NCBI RefSeq assembly: GCF_010858045.1
Contig: NZ_JAAGVC010000014.1
Location: forward strand, 1-64,000
Source: Nocardia cyriacigeorgica
GTDB lineage: Bacteria > Actinomycetota > Actinomycetes > Mycobacteriales > Mycobacteriaceae
Reading direction: 5' to 3'
Length of the DNA: 64,000 nt
Part shown: piece by piece, positions 7,690-16,217 of the stretch
Numbering within the stretch: position 1 is the first letter of the stretch
How the letters are laid out: each line of letters opens with the position of its first letter
Translations under genes and position numbers: made by a program
The notes under the pieces: generated by a model
Seen by the model: the letters and a program-made list of their open reading frames with translations, nothing else
What the model was told of the DNA's origin: nothing
Databases searched by the model: none

Positions 7690-9390
7690 CTAAACCTCGG
7701 CCGACGCCCGCGCGGACTCCGACTTCTTGCGCTCCGCGATATCCAGCACGGCCAGGTAACCGAAGGTGATCGCGGGCCCGATGGTCGCGCCCGGCCCGGC
7801 GTAGGTGTGGCCCATGACCGGCGTCGAGCAGTTACCGGAGGCGTAGAGCCCTTCGATCGGTGTGCCGTCCTCGCGCAGCACCCGCCCGGCCGTGTCGGCC
7901 ACCAGTCCACCCTTGGTGCCGAGATCGCCCGGCACGATCTTGGCCGCGTAGAACGGGCCCTGGACCAGCGCCGCGAGGCACGGATTGGGCTTGACGGTCG
8001 GGTCGCCGTAGTAGCGGTCGTAGTGGCTGTCGCCGCGGCCGAAGTCCTCGTCCTTGCCGGTGTCGGCGAAGCTGTTGAACCGCGCGACGGTGGCGGTCAG
8101 GTTGTCGGCGGGCACGCCGAGTTTTTCGGCCAGTTCCTCGATGGTGTCGGCCTTGACGATGAAATCGTTTTCCATCCAGCGGGACGGGAACCGCTGGCCT
8201 GGCTGCAGCCCGGCGAAGATGTAGCGGTTCCGATAACGCTGGTCGAACACCAGCCAGGCGGGGATGTTCTCGCCCGGACCCTCACCCTGACCGTATTCGC
8301 CGCCGTACATGGTGTGCACAGCCTCGACGTAAGGAGCGGACTCATTACCGAAACGCTTACCGTCGGCGTTCACCATGATGCTGCCGGGCAGATTCCGTTC
8401 GGCCAGCGCGAACCACGGCTTGCCGCCCTTGAACACGGTGGGACCCCACCAGGCGTCTTCCATGAAGCCGATCGCCGCGCCCGCGTCCATGCCCGCGACG
8501 ATGCCGTCGCCGGTGTTGGCCGCCGCGCCCGTGGTCCACTCGGTGGTGATGGGCTGGCGCTGGTACTTGGTGCGCATCTCGGCGTTGTGCTCGAAACCGC
8601 CGCTGCCGAGGACGACGCCCAGACGCGCGGTGAAGGTGACCGGCTTACCGTCCTGGAGGGCTTCGACGCCGGTGACGGCGCCGTCGGTCACCACGAGCTT
8701 GGTCATCGGGGTGTTCAACAGCAACGGGACGTTCGCGTCCATGAGCCCCTTGCGCATGGCCGCCATGATCGCCTGGCCCATGACCAGCAGGTGCTTGCGG
8801 GTGAACTTGGCCCAGTAGGTGCGCGCGCCGACGCGCATCGCGCGCATCATGCCCTTGGGGTGGCGCTTGATCAGGTTGAGCCGCACGAAGTCTTCCTGCA
8901 TGACGGCGACGTTGAGCGGGGCCCTGGCGTACGGCGGTTCGAGGTTGAACCGCTCCTCGCCGAGCACCATCGCATCGAACGGCTTGGGCTCGCAGGAGCG
9001 TCCCTCGCCCTTGCCTCCGGGAGCCTCCGGGTAGTAGTCGGAGTAGCCGGGCACCCACTTCAGCTTCAGCGGCGTGTGATCGAGCACGAAGTCCAGTGCT
9101 TCCGCGCCGCGATCGATGTAGGTGTCGATCCGTTCCTTCGGCACCACGTCGCCGATGATGCTGTGCAGGTATTTGCGCGCCTGTTCGCGGTCGTCCGGCC
9201 GGCCCGAGGCCAGCAGTGCCTTGTTTCCGGGAACCCACACTCCACCACCGGAGCGAGCGGTGGATCCACCGTAGTGTGCGGCCTTCTCCAGGACCACCAC
9301 GCTGAGCCCGTGATGGGCGGCCGTCAGGGCGGCGGTCATTCCGGCGGCGCCACTACCGACCACCACCACATCGTATTCCCGATCAGTCAT
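7690..9390 (-). CDS. kstD: 3-ketosteroid delta1-dehydrogenase
   Basis: The start is ATG 9390 (protein of 566 residues). The N-terminus has the FAD dinucleotide-binding fold (VVVVGSGAAGM) and, later, GGSTARSGGGVWVPGN. The C-terminus has HTYAGPGATIGPA near residue 530, which contains the Tyr and Gly that polarise the C3 ketone in known KstD enzymes. KstD introduces the C1-C2 double bond in ring A of 3-ketosteroids such as androstenedione, which together with 9-alpha-hydroxylation by KshAB opens ring B. A perfect KstR box lies immediately before the start and overlaps the likely transcription start, so repression by KstR is expected. Length and motifs fit the KstD1 class. Confidence 0.93.
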   Translation of the reverse strand: MTDREYDVVVVGSGAAGMTAALTAAHHGLSVVVLEKAAHYGGSTARSGGGVWVPGNKALLASGRPDDREQARKYLHSIIGDVVPKERIDTYIDRGAEALDFVLDHTPLKLKWVPGYSDYYPEAPGGKGEGRSCEPKPFDAMVLGEERFNLEPPYARAPLNVAVMQEDFVRLNLIKRHPKGMMRAMRVGARTYWAKFTRKHLLVMGQAIMAAMRKGLMDANVPLLLNTPMTKLVVTDGAVTGVEALQDGKPVTFTARLGVVLGSGGFEHNAEMRTKYQRQPITTEWTTGAAANTGDGIVAGMDAGAAIGFMEDAWWGPTVFKGGKPWFALAERNLPGSIMVNADGKRFGNESAPYVEAVHTMYGGEYGQGEGPGENIPAWLVFDQRYRNRYIFAGLQPGQRFPSRWMENDFIVKADTIEELAEKLGVPADNLTATVARFNSFADTGKDEDFGRGDSHYDRYYGDPTVKPNPCLAALVQGPFYAAKIVPGDLGTKGGLVADTAGRVLREDGTPIEGLYASGNCSTPVMGHTYAGPGATIGPAITFGYLAVLDIAERKKSESARASAEV

Positions 9391-9391
9391 G

Positions 9392-9405
9392 TAGAACACG
9401 TTATA
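9392..9405. promoter_or_regulatory. KstR box upstream of kstD
   Basis: TAGAACACGTTATA matches TnnAACnnGTTnnA at every defined position. It sits two bases before the kstD ATG on the minus strand, so KstR bound here would cover the start of transcription. Confidence 0.85.
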
Positions 9406-9482
9406 GAATCTTCGGTTGTTAATCCATTGGTTGGTGCGTATACCTTGCTAATCAGGGGTGAACGCAGCAGTCTTATCGTCAA

Positions 9483-9496
9483 GGAAACTCGTTCCA
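9483..9496. promoter_or_regulatory. Candidate second KstR box, before the KstD-like/hsaEGF operon
   Basis: GGAAACTCGTTCCA matches the KstR consensus except for the first T. It is 46 bases upstream of the ATG of the KstD-like gene, a suitable position for controlling that operon separately from kstD. Confidence 0.55.
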
Positions 9497-9541
9497 GTTT
9501 AGTGGCGAGTTCCGAAGTGGAGCGGAACCGGAGTGGAGTAC

Positions 9542-11173
9542 ATGAGCCTCGATTGGGACCTGACCGCCGACGTGATCGTCATCGGTTTCGGGGCGGCGGG
9601 GGCCTGCGCGGCGCTGGAAGCCGCGGCCGACGGGGCGCAGGTGCTGGTCCTGGAACGGTTCACCGGCGGCGGCGCGACGGCGCTGTCGGGCGGGATCATC
9701 TACGCCGGAGGCGGTACCTCCGTGCAGCGTGAAGCCGGGGTGCGCGACACCCCCGAAGCGATGCTTGCCTACCTCGAGCGTGAGGTCGGCGATGCGGTGC
9801 GTCCGGAGACGCTGCGGCGGTTCGTCGACGAGAGCCCCGCCATGATCGACTGGCTGAAGGGCCACGGCGTGCCGTTCGAGGCCTCGCTGTGCCCGTACAA
9901 GACCTCCTACCCGAACGACGACTACTACCTCTACTACTCCGGCAGCGAGATCTCCGGCGCCTTCTCCGACATCCCCGCAGCTCAGCGCGGCCATCGGGTG
10001 CACGGGCGCGGTGTGTCCGGCAAGAAGTTGTCCGGTCCGCTGACCGCCGCCGCGGCGAAGGCCGGGGTCCGGGTGGAAACGCTGACGCAGGCCACCGAGC
10101 TGATCACCGACGCCACCGGCGCCGTCATCGGCGTCGAATGCCGCACCCTGCGTGGGGCGCCGGGGCGCATCCGCGAGCGCTACACCCGCATGGCGAAACT
10201 GGCCGCCAAACCCGGCATCTACTACCCGCCGCTGCGCAAGGCGATGGAGAAGCGGATGGCGCGGATCGACGAGCGCTACCGCACCACCATCCGGGTGCTG
10301 GCCCGGCGCGGGGTGATCGTGAGCGCGGGCGGATTCATCGCCAACCGCGAGATGGTGGCCGAGCACGCCCCCGCCTACAAGGGCGGGATGGCGCTGGGCA
10401 CCACCGGCGACGACGGCAGCGGCATCACGCTGGCGCAACGCGTCGGCGCGGCCACCGACCGGATGGGCAACGTCTCCGCCTGGCGGTTCCTGCTGCCGCC
10501 GAGCGTGTTCACCGGCGCCATCCTGGTCGACGGGCAGGGCCGCCGCGTCATCGACGAAACCCGCTACGGCGCCGCCGTCGGCAACAAGCTGGTCAACGAG
10601 CACGGCGGCATCGGCTGGCTGCTGGCCGACGAGCCGATGATGCGCACCGCCATCGGCCAGATCGGTGCGCAGGGCACCTGGTTCCAGCGCGCCCAGTTCG
10701 AGCCGCTGCGCCGCAGCGCCAAGCGCGGCGCCACCATCGAGCAGGTCGCGGCCAAGGCCGGCATCGATCCCGCCGGGCTGCGCGCCACCGTCGACGCCTA
10801 CAACCAGGCCATCGACACCGGCGCCCCCGACCCGGTCGGCAAACCGGCCGAATACACCACCCCGCTGCGCACCGGCCCGTTCTGGCTGCTCAACGTCTCC
10901 ATCCGGCCGAGCGTGATCAACCCCTGCCCGATGCTCACCCTCGGTGGCGTTGTCGTCGACGAGGAGACCGGCGCCGTGCGCTCCACCGACGGAACCGATA
11001 TCCCCGGCCTGTACGCGGCCGGACGCACCGCCGTCGGCATCTGCTCGGACTCCTACGTCAGCGGCCTGTCGCTGGCCGACTGCGTGTTCTCCGGACGACG
11101 CGCGGGACGGTCGGCGGCCGGAGTGCGCAGCGACCGGCGCGATGCGGCGGCAGCGGAAAGGAACCTCTCATGA
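9542..11173 (+). CDS. KstD-like FAD-binding dehydrogenase
   Basis: The start is ATG 9542, eight bases after GGAG (9530-9533); an in-frame GTG at 9533 is less well placed. The 543-residue protein belongs to the fumarate reductase/KstD flavoprotein superfamily: an FAD fold near the N-terminus (VIVIGFGAAGACAALEAA), GGGATALSGGIIY, and a C-terminal GLYAAGRTAVGICSDSYVSGLSLADCVFSG. The last motif differs from the HTYAGPG of true KstD, so the substrate or regiochemistry may differ (for example a delta4 or 5-alpha reductase/dehydrogenase, or a dehydrogenase for a different 3-ketosteroid). It heads the hsaEGF operon, with a candidate KstR box upstream, which supports a role in steroid degradation. Confidence 0.8.
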   Translation: MSLDWDLTADVIVIGFGAAGACAALEAAADGAQVLVLERFTGGGATALSGGIIYAGGGTSVQREAGVRDTPEAMLAYLEREVGDAVRPETLRRFVDESPAMIDWLKGHGVPFEASLCPYKTSYPNDDYYLYYSGSEISGAFSDIPAAQRGHRVHGRGVSGKKLSGPLTAAAAKAGVRVETLTQATELITDATGAVIGVECRTLRGAPGRIRERYTRMAKLAAKPGIYYPPLRKAMEKRMARIDERYRTTIRVLARRGVIVSAGGFIANREMVAEHAPAYKGGMALGTTGDDGSGITLAQRVGAATDRMGNVSAWRFLLPPSVFTGAILVDGQGRRVIDETRYGAAVGNKLVNEHGGIGWLLADEPMMRTAIGQIGAQGTWFQRAQFEPLRRSAKRGATIEQVAAKAGIDPAGLRATVDAYNQAIDTGAPDPVGKPAEYTTPLRTGPFWLLNVSIRPSVINPCPMLTLGGVVVDEETGAVRSTDGTDIPGLYAAGRTAVGICSDSYVSGLSLADCVFSGRRAGRSAAGVRSDRRDAAAAERNLS

Positions 11174-11313
11174 GCGGAACCGCTTCTGAGACATACGAAT
11201 CCCTCATGTGCGGGCCGCCCCGGCAGCGGGTGCGCAGCCCGGCGACGCAGGGGGAGGCCCGGCGGCGAAGCGTGACCACGCAGACGCCTGCTCATGAGAG
11301 AAAGGATTACTGA
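11170..11313 (+). CDS. Possible 47-residue leader-type ORF carrying a conserved element
   Basis: ATG 11170 overlaps the stop of the KstD-like gene (ATGA) and has AAGGA at suitable distance. The frame ends at 11313, one base before the GTG of hsaE. The peptide is basic and has no signal sequence. Its C-terminal third (ARRRSVTTQTPAHE) is matched codon by codon by a second element in front of the MFS gene on the other strand near 24.6 kb. It may be a translated leader, a coupling ORF, or part of a dispersed repeat; expression is not proven. Confidence 0.4.
   Translation: MSGTASETYESLMCGPPRQRVRSPATQGEARRRSVTTQTPAHERKDY
11254..11304 (+). repeat. Dispersed coding-like element, copy A
   Basis: This segment shares with the reverse strand of 24611-24667 the sequence GCGAAGCGTnACCACGCAG (one difference) plus flanking GCCCGG and TCATGA/CATGA sequence. 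The differences fit one reading frame (a 6-base indel, GTG/GTC, CCT/CCC). It ends at the ribosome binding site of hsaE. Confidence 0.6.
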
Positions 11314-11314
11314 C

Positions 11315-12100
11315 GTGCTGTCCGATGCGGTACGAACCGAACTGGCCGACGAACTCGAGCGCGCCGAACGCGACCGGGTCGCCATCGATCCGCTGGTCGC
11401 GCGGCACCCCGATATCGACGTCGTCGACGCCTACGAGATCCAGCTGATCAATATCCGGCGCAGGCTCGAATCCGGCGCGCGCGTGGTCGGGCACAAGGTG
11501 GGCCTGTCGTCGAAGGCGATGCAGCAGATGATGGGCGTCGACGAACCCGACTACGGGCATCTGCTCGCGGAAATGGAAGTCTACGAAGACGTTCCGGTCG
11601 AAGCCGATCGCTACCTGTTCCCGCGGGTGGAGGTCGAGGTCGGGTTCGTCCTCGGCGCCGATCTGCCCGGCGCGGACTGCACCGAGGAGGACGTGCTCGC
11701 CGCCACCGTCGCGTTCGCGCCCTCCATCGAGCTCATCGACTCGCGGATCAAGGACTGGAACATCGGCCTGGCCGACACCATCTCCGACAATGCCTCCTCG
11801 GCCGGCTTCGTGCTCGGCAAGGAGCGGGTCGCGCCGAAGGACATCGACATCAAGTCGATCAATGCGGTGCTCACCCGCAACGGCGAGGTCGTCGCCGAGG
11901 GCCGCAGTGACGCGGTACTCGGCGATCCGGTCATCGCGGTGGCGTGGCTGGCCCGCAAGGTCGCGAGCTTCGGGGTCCGGTTGAAGGCGGGCGATGTGGT
12001 CCTGCCCGGTTCCTGCACGCGCGCCATCGACGCGCGTCCCGGAGATGCTTTCCATGCCGAGTTCGCCGGACTCGGTTCTGTCCGTTTGCAATTCACGTAG
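11315..12100 (+). CDS. hsaE: 2-hydroxypenta-2,4-dienoate hydratase
   Basis: The start is GTG 11315, preceded by GAGAAAGGA. The 261-residue protein has the MhpD/HpcG hydratase pattern: [19 protein letters not shown] near residue 60, the metal-binding [12 protein letters not shown] around residue 105, and a central [11 protein letters not shown]. It hydrates the 2-hydroxydienoate released by HsaD (2-hydroxyhexa-2,4-dienoate in steroid degradation) to 4-hydroxy-2-oxohexanoate, the substrate of HsaF. It stands first in hsaE-hsaG-hsaF, the order of gene products that work in sequence in the meta-cleavage lower pathway. Confidence 0.9.
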   Translation: MLSDAVRTELADELERAERDRVAIDPLVARHPDIDVVDAYEIQLINIRRRLESGARVVGHKVGLSSKAMQQMMGVDEPDYGHLLAEMEVYEDVPVEADRYLFPRVEVEVGFVLGADLPGADCTEEDVLAATVAFAPSIELIDSRIKDWNIGLADTISDNASSAGFVLGKERVAPKDIDIKSINAVLTRNGEVVAEGRSDAVLGDPVIAVAWLARKVASFGVRLKAGDVVLPGSCTRAIDARPGDAFHAEFAGLGSVRLQFT

Positions 12101-12110
12101 GAGGTACGTC

Positions 12111-13019
12111 GTGTCCGAAGGGACCGTCACCGCCGCGATCGTCGGGTCCGGCAACATCAGCACCGATCTGCTGTACAAACTGCTCCGCTCCGAGCACATC
12201 GAGCCGCGCTGGATGATCGGCATCGATCCCGAGTCCGAAGGCTTGAAGCGCGCTCGCGGGCTGGGCCTGGAGACCTCGCACGAGGGCGTCGACTGGCTGC
12301 TCGGCCAGTCCGAACTGCCCGACATGGTGTTCGAGGCCACCTCGGCCTACGTGCACCGGGAGGCCGCGCCGAAGTACGCGGAGAAGGGGATTCGCGCCGT
12401 CGACCTGACCCCCGCCGCCGTCGGGCCCGCTGTGGTGCCGCCGGTGAACCTCGGGGCCAATATCGACGCGCCGAACGTCAACATGATCACCTGTGGTGGT
12501 CAGGCCACCATTCCGATCGTCGCGGCCGTGTCGCGCGTGGTCCCGGTGCCCTACGCCGAAATCGTCGCGTCGGTCTCATCGGTGTCCGCCGGTCCCGGTA
12601 CCCGCGCCAATATCGACGAATTCACCAAGACCACCAGCCGGGGCGTCGAGACCATCGGCGGCGCGCAGCGCGGTAAGGCCATCATCATCCTGAACCCGGC
12701 CGAACCGCCGATGATCATGCGCGACACCATCTTTTGCGCCATCCCCGACGACGCCGACACCGCCGCCATCGCCGACTCCATCCACCGGATGGTCGCCGAC
12801 ATCCAGCAGTACGTGCCCGGCTACCGGCTGCTCAACGAGCCCCAGTTCGACGAGCCGTCGGTGGTGTCCGGCGGCATGGCGAAGGTCTCGGTCTTCGTCG
12901 AGGTCGAAGGCGCGGGCGATTTCCTGCCGCCCTACGCGGGCAACCTCGACATCATGACCGCCGCCGCCACCAGGGTCGGCGAAGTCATGGCCAAGCAGAT
13001 CGCCTCGGCACGGGTGTAA
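12111..13019 (+). CDS. hsaG: Acylating acetaldehyde/propanal dehydrogenase
   Basis: The start is GTG 12111, with AGGAGG at 12099-12104 overlapping the hsaE stop. The 302-residue protein opens with an NAD-binding Rossmann fold ([11 protein letters not shown]) and carries the catalytic Cys128 in [12 protein letters not shown]. It converts the aldehyde released by HsaF (propanal, from the steroid pathway) with CoA and NAD to the acyl-CoA. In this family the aldehyde is channelled directly from the aldolase partner, which is encoded 12 bases downstream. Confidence 0.93.
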   Translation: MSEGTVTAAIVGSGNISTDLLYKLLRSEHIEPRWMIGIDPESEGLKRARGLGLETSHEGVDWLLGQSELPDMVFEATSAYVHREAAPKYAEKGIRAVDLTPAAVGPAVVPPVNLGANIDAPNVNMITCGGQATIPIVAAVSRVVPVPYAEIVASVSSVSAGPGTRANIDEFTKTTSRGVETIGGAQRGKAIIILNPAEPPMIMRDTIFCAIPDDADTAAIADSIHRMVADIQQYVPGYRLLNEPQFDEPSVVSGGMAKVSVFVEVEGAGDFLPPYAGNLDIMTAAATRVGEVMAKQIASARV

Positions 13020-13031
13020 GGAGCGTTTCCC

Positions 13032-14069
13032 ATGGCTTTCTCAGCTGAACTCGATATCCGGGTCACCGACACCTCGCTGCGTGACGGGTCCCACCACAAG
13101 CGCCACCAGTTCACCGCCACCGAAGTGCGCGATATCGTCACCGCGCTCGACGGCGCCGGTGTGCCGGTCATCGAGGTCACCCACGGTGACGGCCTCGGCG
13201 GCTCCTCGTTCAACTACGGGTTCTCCAAAACCCCTGAGCAGGAACTGATCACCATCGCGGCCGAGACCGCGAAGCAGGCCAAGATCGCGGTGCTCATGCT
13301 GCCCGGCGTCGGCGTCAAGGAAGACATCAAGATCTCCCAGGACAACGGCGCGAGCATCTGCCGCATCGCCACCCACTGCACCGAGGCCGACGTCTCCATC
13401 CAGCACTTCGGGCTCGCCCGCGACCTGGGCCTGGAAACCGTCGGCTTCCTGATGATGTCGCACACCCAGCCGCCGGAGGCGCTCGCCAAGCAGGCCAGGA
13501 TCATGGCCGACGCGGGCTGCCAGTGCGTGTACGTGGTGGATTCGGCCGGTGCGCTCGTGCTCGAGCAGGTCGCCGACCGGGTCTCCGCGCTGGTCGCCGA
13601 ACTGGGCAACGACGCCCAGGTCGGCTTCCACGGCCACGAGAATCTGGACCTCGCCGTCGCGAACTCGATCTACGCCATCCGCGCCGGCGCCACCCAGATC
13701 GACGGCAGCGCCCGCCGCTTCGGCGCGGGCGCGGGCAACACCCCGGTGGAGGCGCTGGTCGGCGTCTGCGACAAGCTCGACATCAAGACCGGCATCGATT
13801 TCTTCGCCATCGCCGACGCCGCCGAAGACGTCGTCCGCCCGGCCATGCCGCACGAATGCCTGCTCGACCGCCAGTCGCTGATGATGGGCTACGCGGGCGT
13901 CTACTCCAGCTTCCTGCGCCACGCCGAACGCCAGGCCGAACGCTACGGAGTCTCGGCCGCCGAAATGCTCGTCCGCGCAGGCAAGCGCAAGCTCGTCGGC
14001 GGACAGGAAGACCAGCTCATCGACATTGCGCTGGAACTCCAGCGGGAACAGGCGCCAGTCACCGCCTGA
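13032..14069 (+). CDS. hsaF: 4-hydroxy-2-oxovalerate/hexanoate aldolase
   Basis: A 345-residue DRE-TIM type aldolase. [15 protein letters not shown] near residue 11 supplies the metal-binding Asp and a catalytic His, and [12 protein letters not shown] near residue 200 supplies the HxH metal ligands. It cleaves 4-hydroxy-2-oxohexanoate into pyruvate and propanal, which passes to HsaG. Eight to twelve bases separate it from hsaG, and a strong terminator follows, so it is the last gene of the operon that begins with the KstD-like gene. Confidence 0.93.
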   Translation: MAFSAELDIRVTDTSLRDGSHHKRHQFTATEVRDIVTALDGAGVPVIEVTHGDGLGGSSFNYGFSKTPEQELITIAAETAKQAKIAVLMLPGVGVKEDIKISQDNGASICRIATHCTEADVSIQHFGLARDLGLETVGFLMMSHTQPPEALAKQARIMADAGCQCVYVVDSAGALVLEQVADRVSALVAELGNDAQVGFHGHENLDLAVANSIYAIRAGATQIDGSARRFGAGAGNTPVEALVGVCDKLDIKTGIDFFAIADAAEDVVRPAMPHECLLDRQSLMMGYAGVYSSFLRHAERQAERYGVSAAEMLVRAGKRKLVGGQEDQLIDIALELQREQAPVTA

Positions 14070-14083
14070 TCCTTGCTCTGAAC

Positions 14084-14120
14084 CGGGCCGCGAACGTAAC
14101 CCCCTCGCGTTCGCGGCCCG
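14084..14120 (+). terminator. Rho-independent terminator after hsaF
   Basis: CGGGCCGCGAACG (14084-14096) pairs perfectly with CGTTCGCGGCCCG (14108-14120), with an 11-nt loop, and is followed by TTTGCGTTT. It closes the hsaEGF operon. Confidence 0.85.
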
Positions 14121-14178
14121 TTTGCGTTTCCGGGTATCGCCGCCGAGATGTCCTCGATCGCCGCAGTTCGACAGCGAT

Positions 14179-14194
14179 ATGTCGTTAACAACAT
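14179..14194. promoter_or_regulatory. Palindromic operator before the HigBA-type pair
   Basis: ATGTCGTTAACAACAT is a 16-bp palindrome with one mismatch, centred on GTTAAC. A TACGCT -10-like hexamer (14196-14201) follows directly. This is the expected site for autoregulation by the helix-turn-helix antitoxin. Confidence 0.55.
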
Positions 14195-14207
14195 GTACGC
14201 TGGTGCG

Positions 14208-14584
14208 GTGGATCCGCTGTATCGATCGAGATCGAGCCAGAGGTTCGGGCCTGGCTGGAGTCTCTGCCGGCCAAACACTTCCTGAAGGTCGAGGAGTACG
14301 TCGGGCTACTAGCCGAGCATGCGCTGACTCTGGGTGAGCCGTTTTCGCGCCACCTTGGCGAGGGAGTGCGAGAGTTGCGGCCGACTCTCGACGGGGCGGC
14401 CACACGCATCACCTACTGGTTTCGTTCCGACCGGACGATCGTATTGCTCACGGTCTTCCGTAAGACGAAGGATCGCGAGGATGCCGAGGTGAAGCGAGCA
14501 ATCAAGGCGCGGATGATCTGTGCAGCCGAACACGGACCGGCTCACGACGAGTTCATCCGGGTGATCGAACAAGGAGAGCTGTGA
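14208..14584 (+). pseudogene. HigB/RelE-type toxin with apparent frameshift or missing start
   Basis: The frame ending at 14584 encodes a RelE/HigB (Gp49-like) toxin: EPEVRAWLESLPAKHF, then LGEGVRELRP, then RITYWFRSDRTIVLLTVFRK, about 120 residues. In this frame no ATG, GTG or TTG occurs between the upstream stop at 14186 and GTG 14366, which would give only the last 72 residues. A GTG at 14208, correctly placed behind the promoter, is one base out of frame. The simplest reading is a one-base deletion near 14218-14222, a sequencing error there, or an atypical start. The 3' end is coupled to the antitoxin gene. Confidence 0.65.
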
Positions 14585-14910
14585 TGCCGCACAGTCGATG
14601 GAAGGATCTGCGTGTTCAGGCTCTGGACGAACCCCAGGCAGTGGTCGACGCGCGCACCGAGATTCGGCTCGCGATGGCGCTCGCCGAAGCTATCTACCTT
14701 CGGCGTACCGAACTCGGGCTCACGCAAGCCGAACTCGCAGACCGAGCCGGCCTGACACAGGCGAAGATCTCCAGGATCGAGGGCTCCGATGCGGTTCCGA
14801 CGCTGCCGTTGCTGACCAAGCTTGCGCGCGCGCTGGATGCATCGCTCAACATTGCGATCGATGACGATGACCCGCAGGTCCGCTTCGTTCCGCATGGCAC
14901 CGCAGCATGA
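14584..14910 (+). CDS. HigA-type helix-turn-helix antitoxin
   Basis: ATG 14584 shares one base with the toxin stop (TGATG) and has AAGGAG seven bases upstream; a GTG three bases earlier is also possible. The 108-residue protein has an N-terminal helical arm and a classical XRE helix-turn-helix (about residues 40-95: LGLTQAELADRAGLTQAKISRIE). Toxin-first order is typical of HigBA modules. It would neutralise the toxin and repress the shared promoter through the palindrome at 14179-14194. Confidence 0.82.
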   Translation: MPHSRWKDLRVQALDEPQAVVDARTEIRLAMALAEAIYLRRTELGLTQAELADRAGLTQAKISRIEGSDAVPTLPLLTKLARALDASLNIAIDDDDPQVRFVPHGTAA

Positions 14911-14943
14911 AAGGATCCGCTGAGGGCGGCTGACAGGAGCTGA

Positions 14944-15285
14944 TCAGCGCCGATACTCGTCCTTGTCGAGCAGCATCTCGAAGTCGCCGCGGCCGGCCAT
15001 CTCAGTGAGCTCATTCAGGGCGTCGACCCGCTTGGAGCGTGCTGCTTCGGACGCGCCCTCGTCGAATATCGCGGTCGTCTGCTGGGCGGTCACCGCAGCG
15101 GCATATTCGAGTACCGCCAGGATGTCCTCGGGTTGAAGATCGGGATAGTCGCCGAGGATGTCTTCGGTACCCATCCCAGATGCGAGGAGTCCGAGCAGCA
15201 TCTCGACCGGATAGCGCAAGCCGCGCACCACGGGCTTGCCGTGGCAGATCTCCGGATCGGAGGTGATTCGACCGAGGTGCGACAT
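14944..15285 (-). CDS. DUF433 antitoxin-like protein
   Basis: The protein starts at ATG 15285 (a GTG two codons upstream is also possible) and has 113 residues. The first 75 residues match DUF433: RITSDPEICHGKPVVRGLR, then a helix, then DILGDYPDLQPEDILAVLEYA. DUF433 proteins are small winged-helix antitoxins usually paired with a DUF5615 PIN-like toxin. No such toxin gene follows or precedes it here, so it is an orphan. A C-terminal extension (residues 80-113) replaces the usual short end. Confidence 0.8.
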   Translation of the reverse strand: MSHLGRITSDPEICHGKPVVRGLRYPVEMLLGLLASGMGTEDILGDYPDLQPEDILAVLEYAAAVTAQQTTAIFDEGASEAARSKRVDALNELTEMAGRGDFEMLLDKDEYRR

Positions 15286-15321
15286 GCGCACGACTGTAGG
15301 GGAAGGGCGGGTGGCCGGGTA

Positions 15322-16122
15322 CTAGTTCGGCCGCAGAACGAGGATCCCGGGTGTCGAGGCGACGTAATCGCGGAACGGGGTGTCGACCACCTTGTTGTCG
15401 GCGGGCAGCGAGGAGGCGTTGCGGAAGACCGGGCCGTTCGGGGTGGTGACGAAGATGCCGACGTGGGTGACGTCGAGGCCGGGTTGGTCGGCGTAGGCGC
15501 CGATGTAGTCGCCGGTGCGCAGGTGTGCGATGACCGTGTCGTCTACGGCTGAGCTGGGGATGTGGGTGATGGCGCGGTCGACGACGGGGAGCCCGGGGAG
15601 GTAGGTGGTGCCGTCGGGCTTCGCGTTGAGGTGGGCGGTTACCGTCACCGCGGCGGGGGAGAGTGATGCGGTGATGTCGGTGGCGGCGATGCGTTCGGTG
15701 TGCGCCCAGTCGGTGAAGAAGTGCTTGCGCTGGGTGAATTCGACGCGGCCGCCGGTGTAGCGGGTGTCGATGAGGTTCGCGATGAACTCCTCGCGAGTGG
15801 TGGAGCGGCTGAGTGCTTCGACGTAGTCGAGGTAGGTGAAGCAGTCGACGCGGCGCAGATCGACCACCAGCTGTTCGGGCTCGGTCGCGGACCCGATGAG
15901 CATGTTCGCGCCGTACGGGGTGCCGAGGAACTGGCGCGAGAGCACCTCGATCAACTCGCCCTTGCTCTGCGTCGCCGCCCCGGCCCGCACCGCCAGCAGC
16001 TCGTCGATGCGGCGCGCGGTGACGTCGTCGACGGCAGGTGCGGCGGCCGCGCCGGGAATCAGCACCGCAGGCCCGCAGACGAGTGCCAGCACGAGCAACA
16101 GCGCGCGGACGATGATGCGCAA
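15322..16122 (-). CDS. Secreted DUF1460 amidase-like protein
   Basis: A 266-residue protein with a clear signal peptide (residues 1-27, hydrophobic core then PGAAAAP). The mature part has the DUF1460 pattern: FLGTPYGANMLIG, then LVVDLRRVDCFTYLDYVEAL with the probable catalytic Cys, and DVTHVGIFV with a candidate catalytic His near residue 220. The family is related to NlpC/P60-like N-acetylmuramoyl-L-alanine amidases and probably acts on peptidoglycan or peptide fragments in the envelope. It is a single gene on the minus strand. Confidence 0.82.
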   Translation of the reverse strand: MRIIVRALLLVLALVCGPAVLIPGAAAAPAVDDVTARRIDELLAVRAGAATQSKGELIEVLSRQFLGTPYGANMLIGSATEPEQLVVDLRRVDCFTYLDYVEALSRSTTREEFIANLIDTRYTGGRVEFTQRKHFFTDWAHTERIAATDITASLSPAAVTVTAHLNAKPDGTTYLPGLPVVDRAITHIPSSAVDDTVIAHLRTGDYIGAYADQPGLDVTHVGIFVTTPNGPVFRNASSLPADNKVVDTPFRDYVASTPGILVLRPN

Positions 16123-16217
16123 GAAACCTCCCGGGTCGGTTCAGCACGCGGTCGGTAATCACGGTAGCCCGCCGCGCGCGCTCACGACCGGGAGATGATG
16201 GCAGCGGTTCATCAGGT

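Noticed and set aside
7561..9732. Very long plus-strand open frame opposite kstD and the maoC-kstD junction
   Set aside because: It is the complement of strongly supported genes. Long antisense frames are expected in DNA of this GC content.
13041..14405. Long minus-strand frame opposite hsaF
   Set aside because: Composition (Gly/Val/Asp/His-rich) is that of an antisense shadow, and hsaF has full catalytic motifs.
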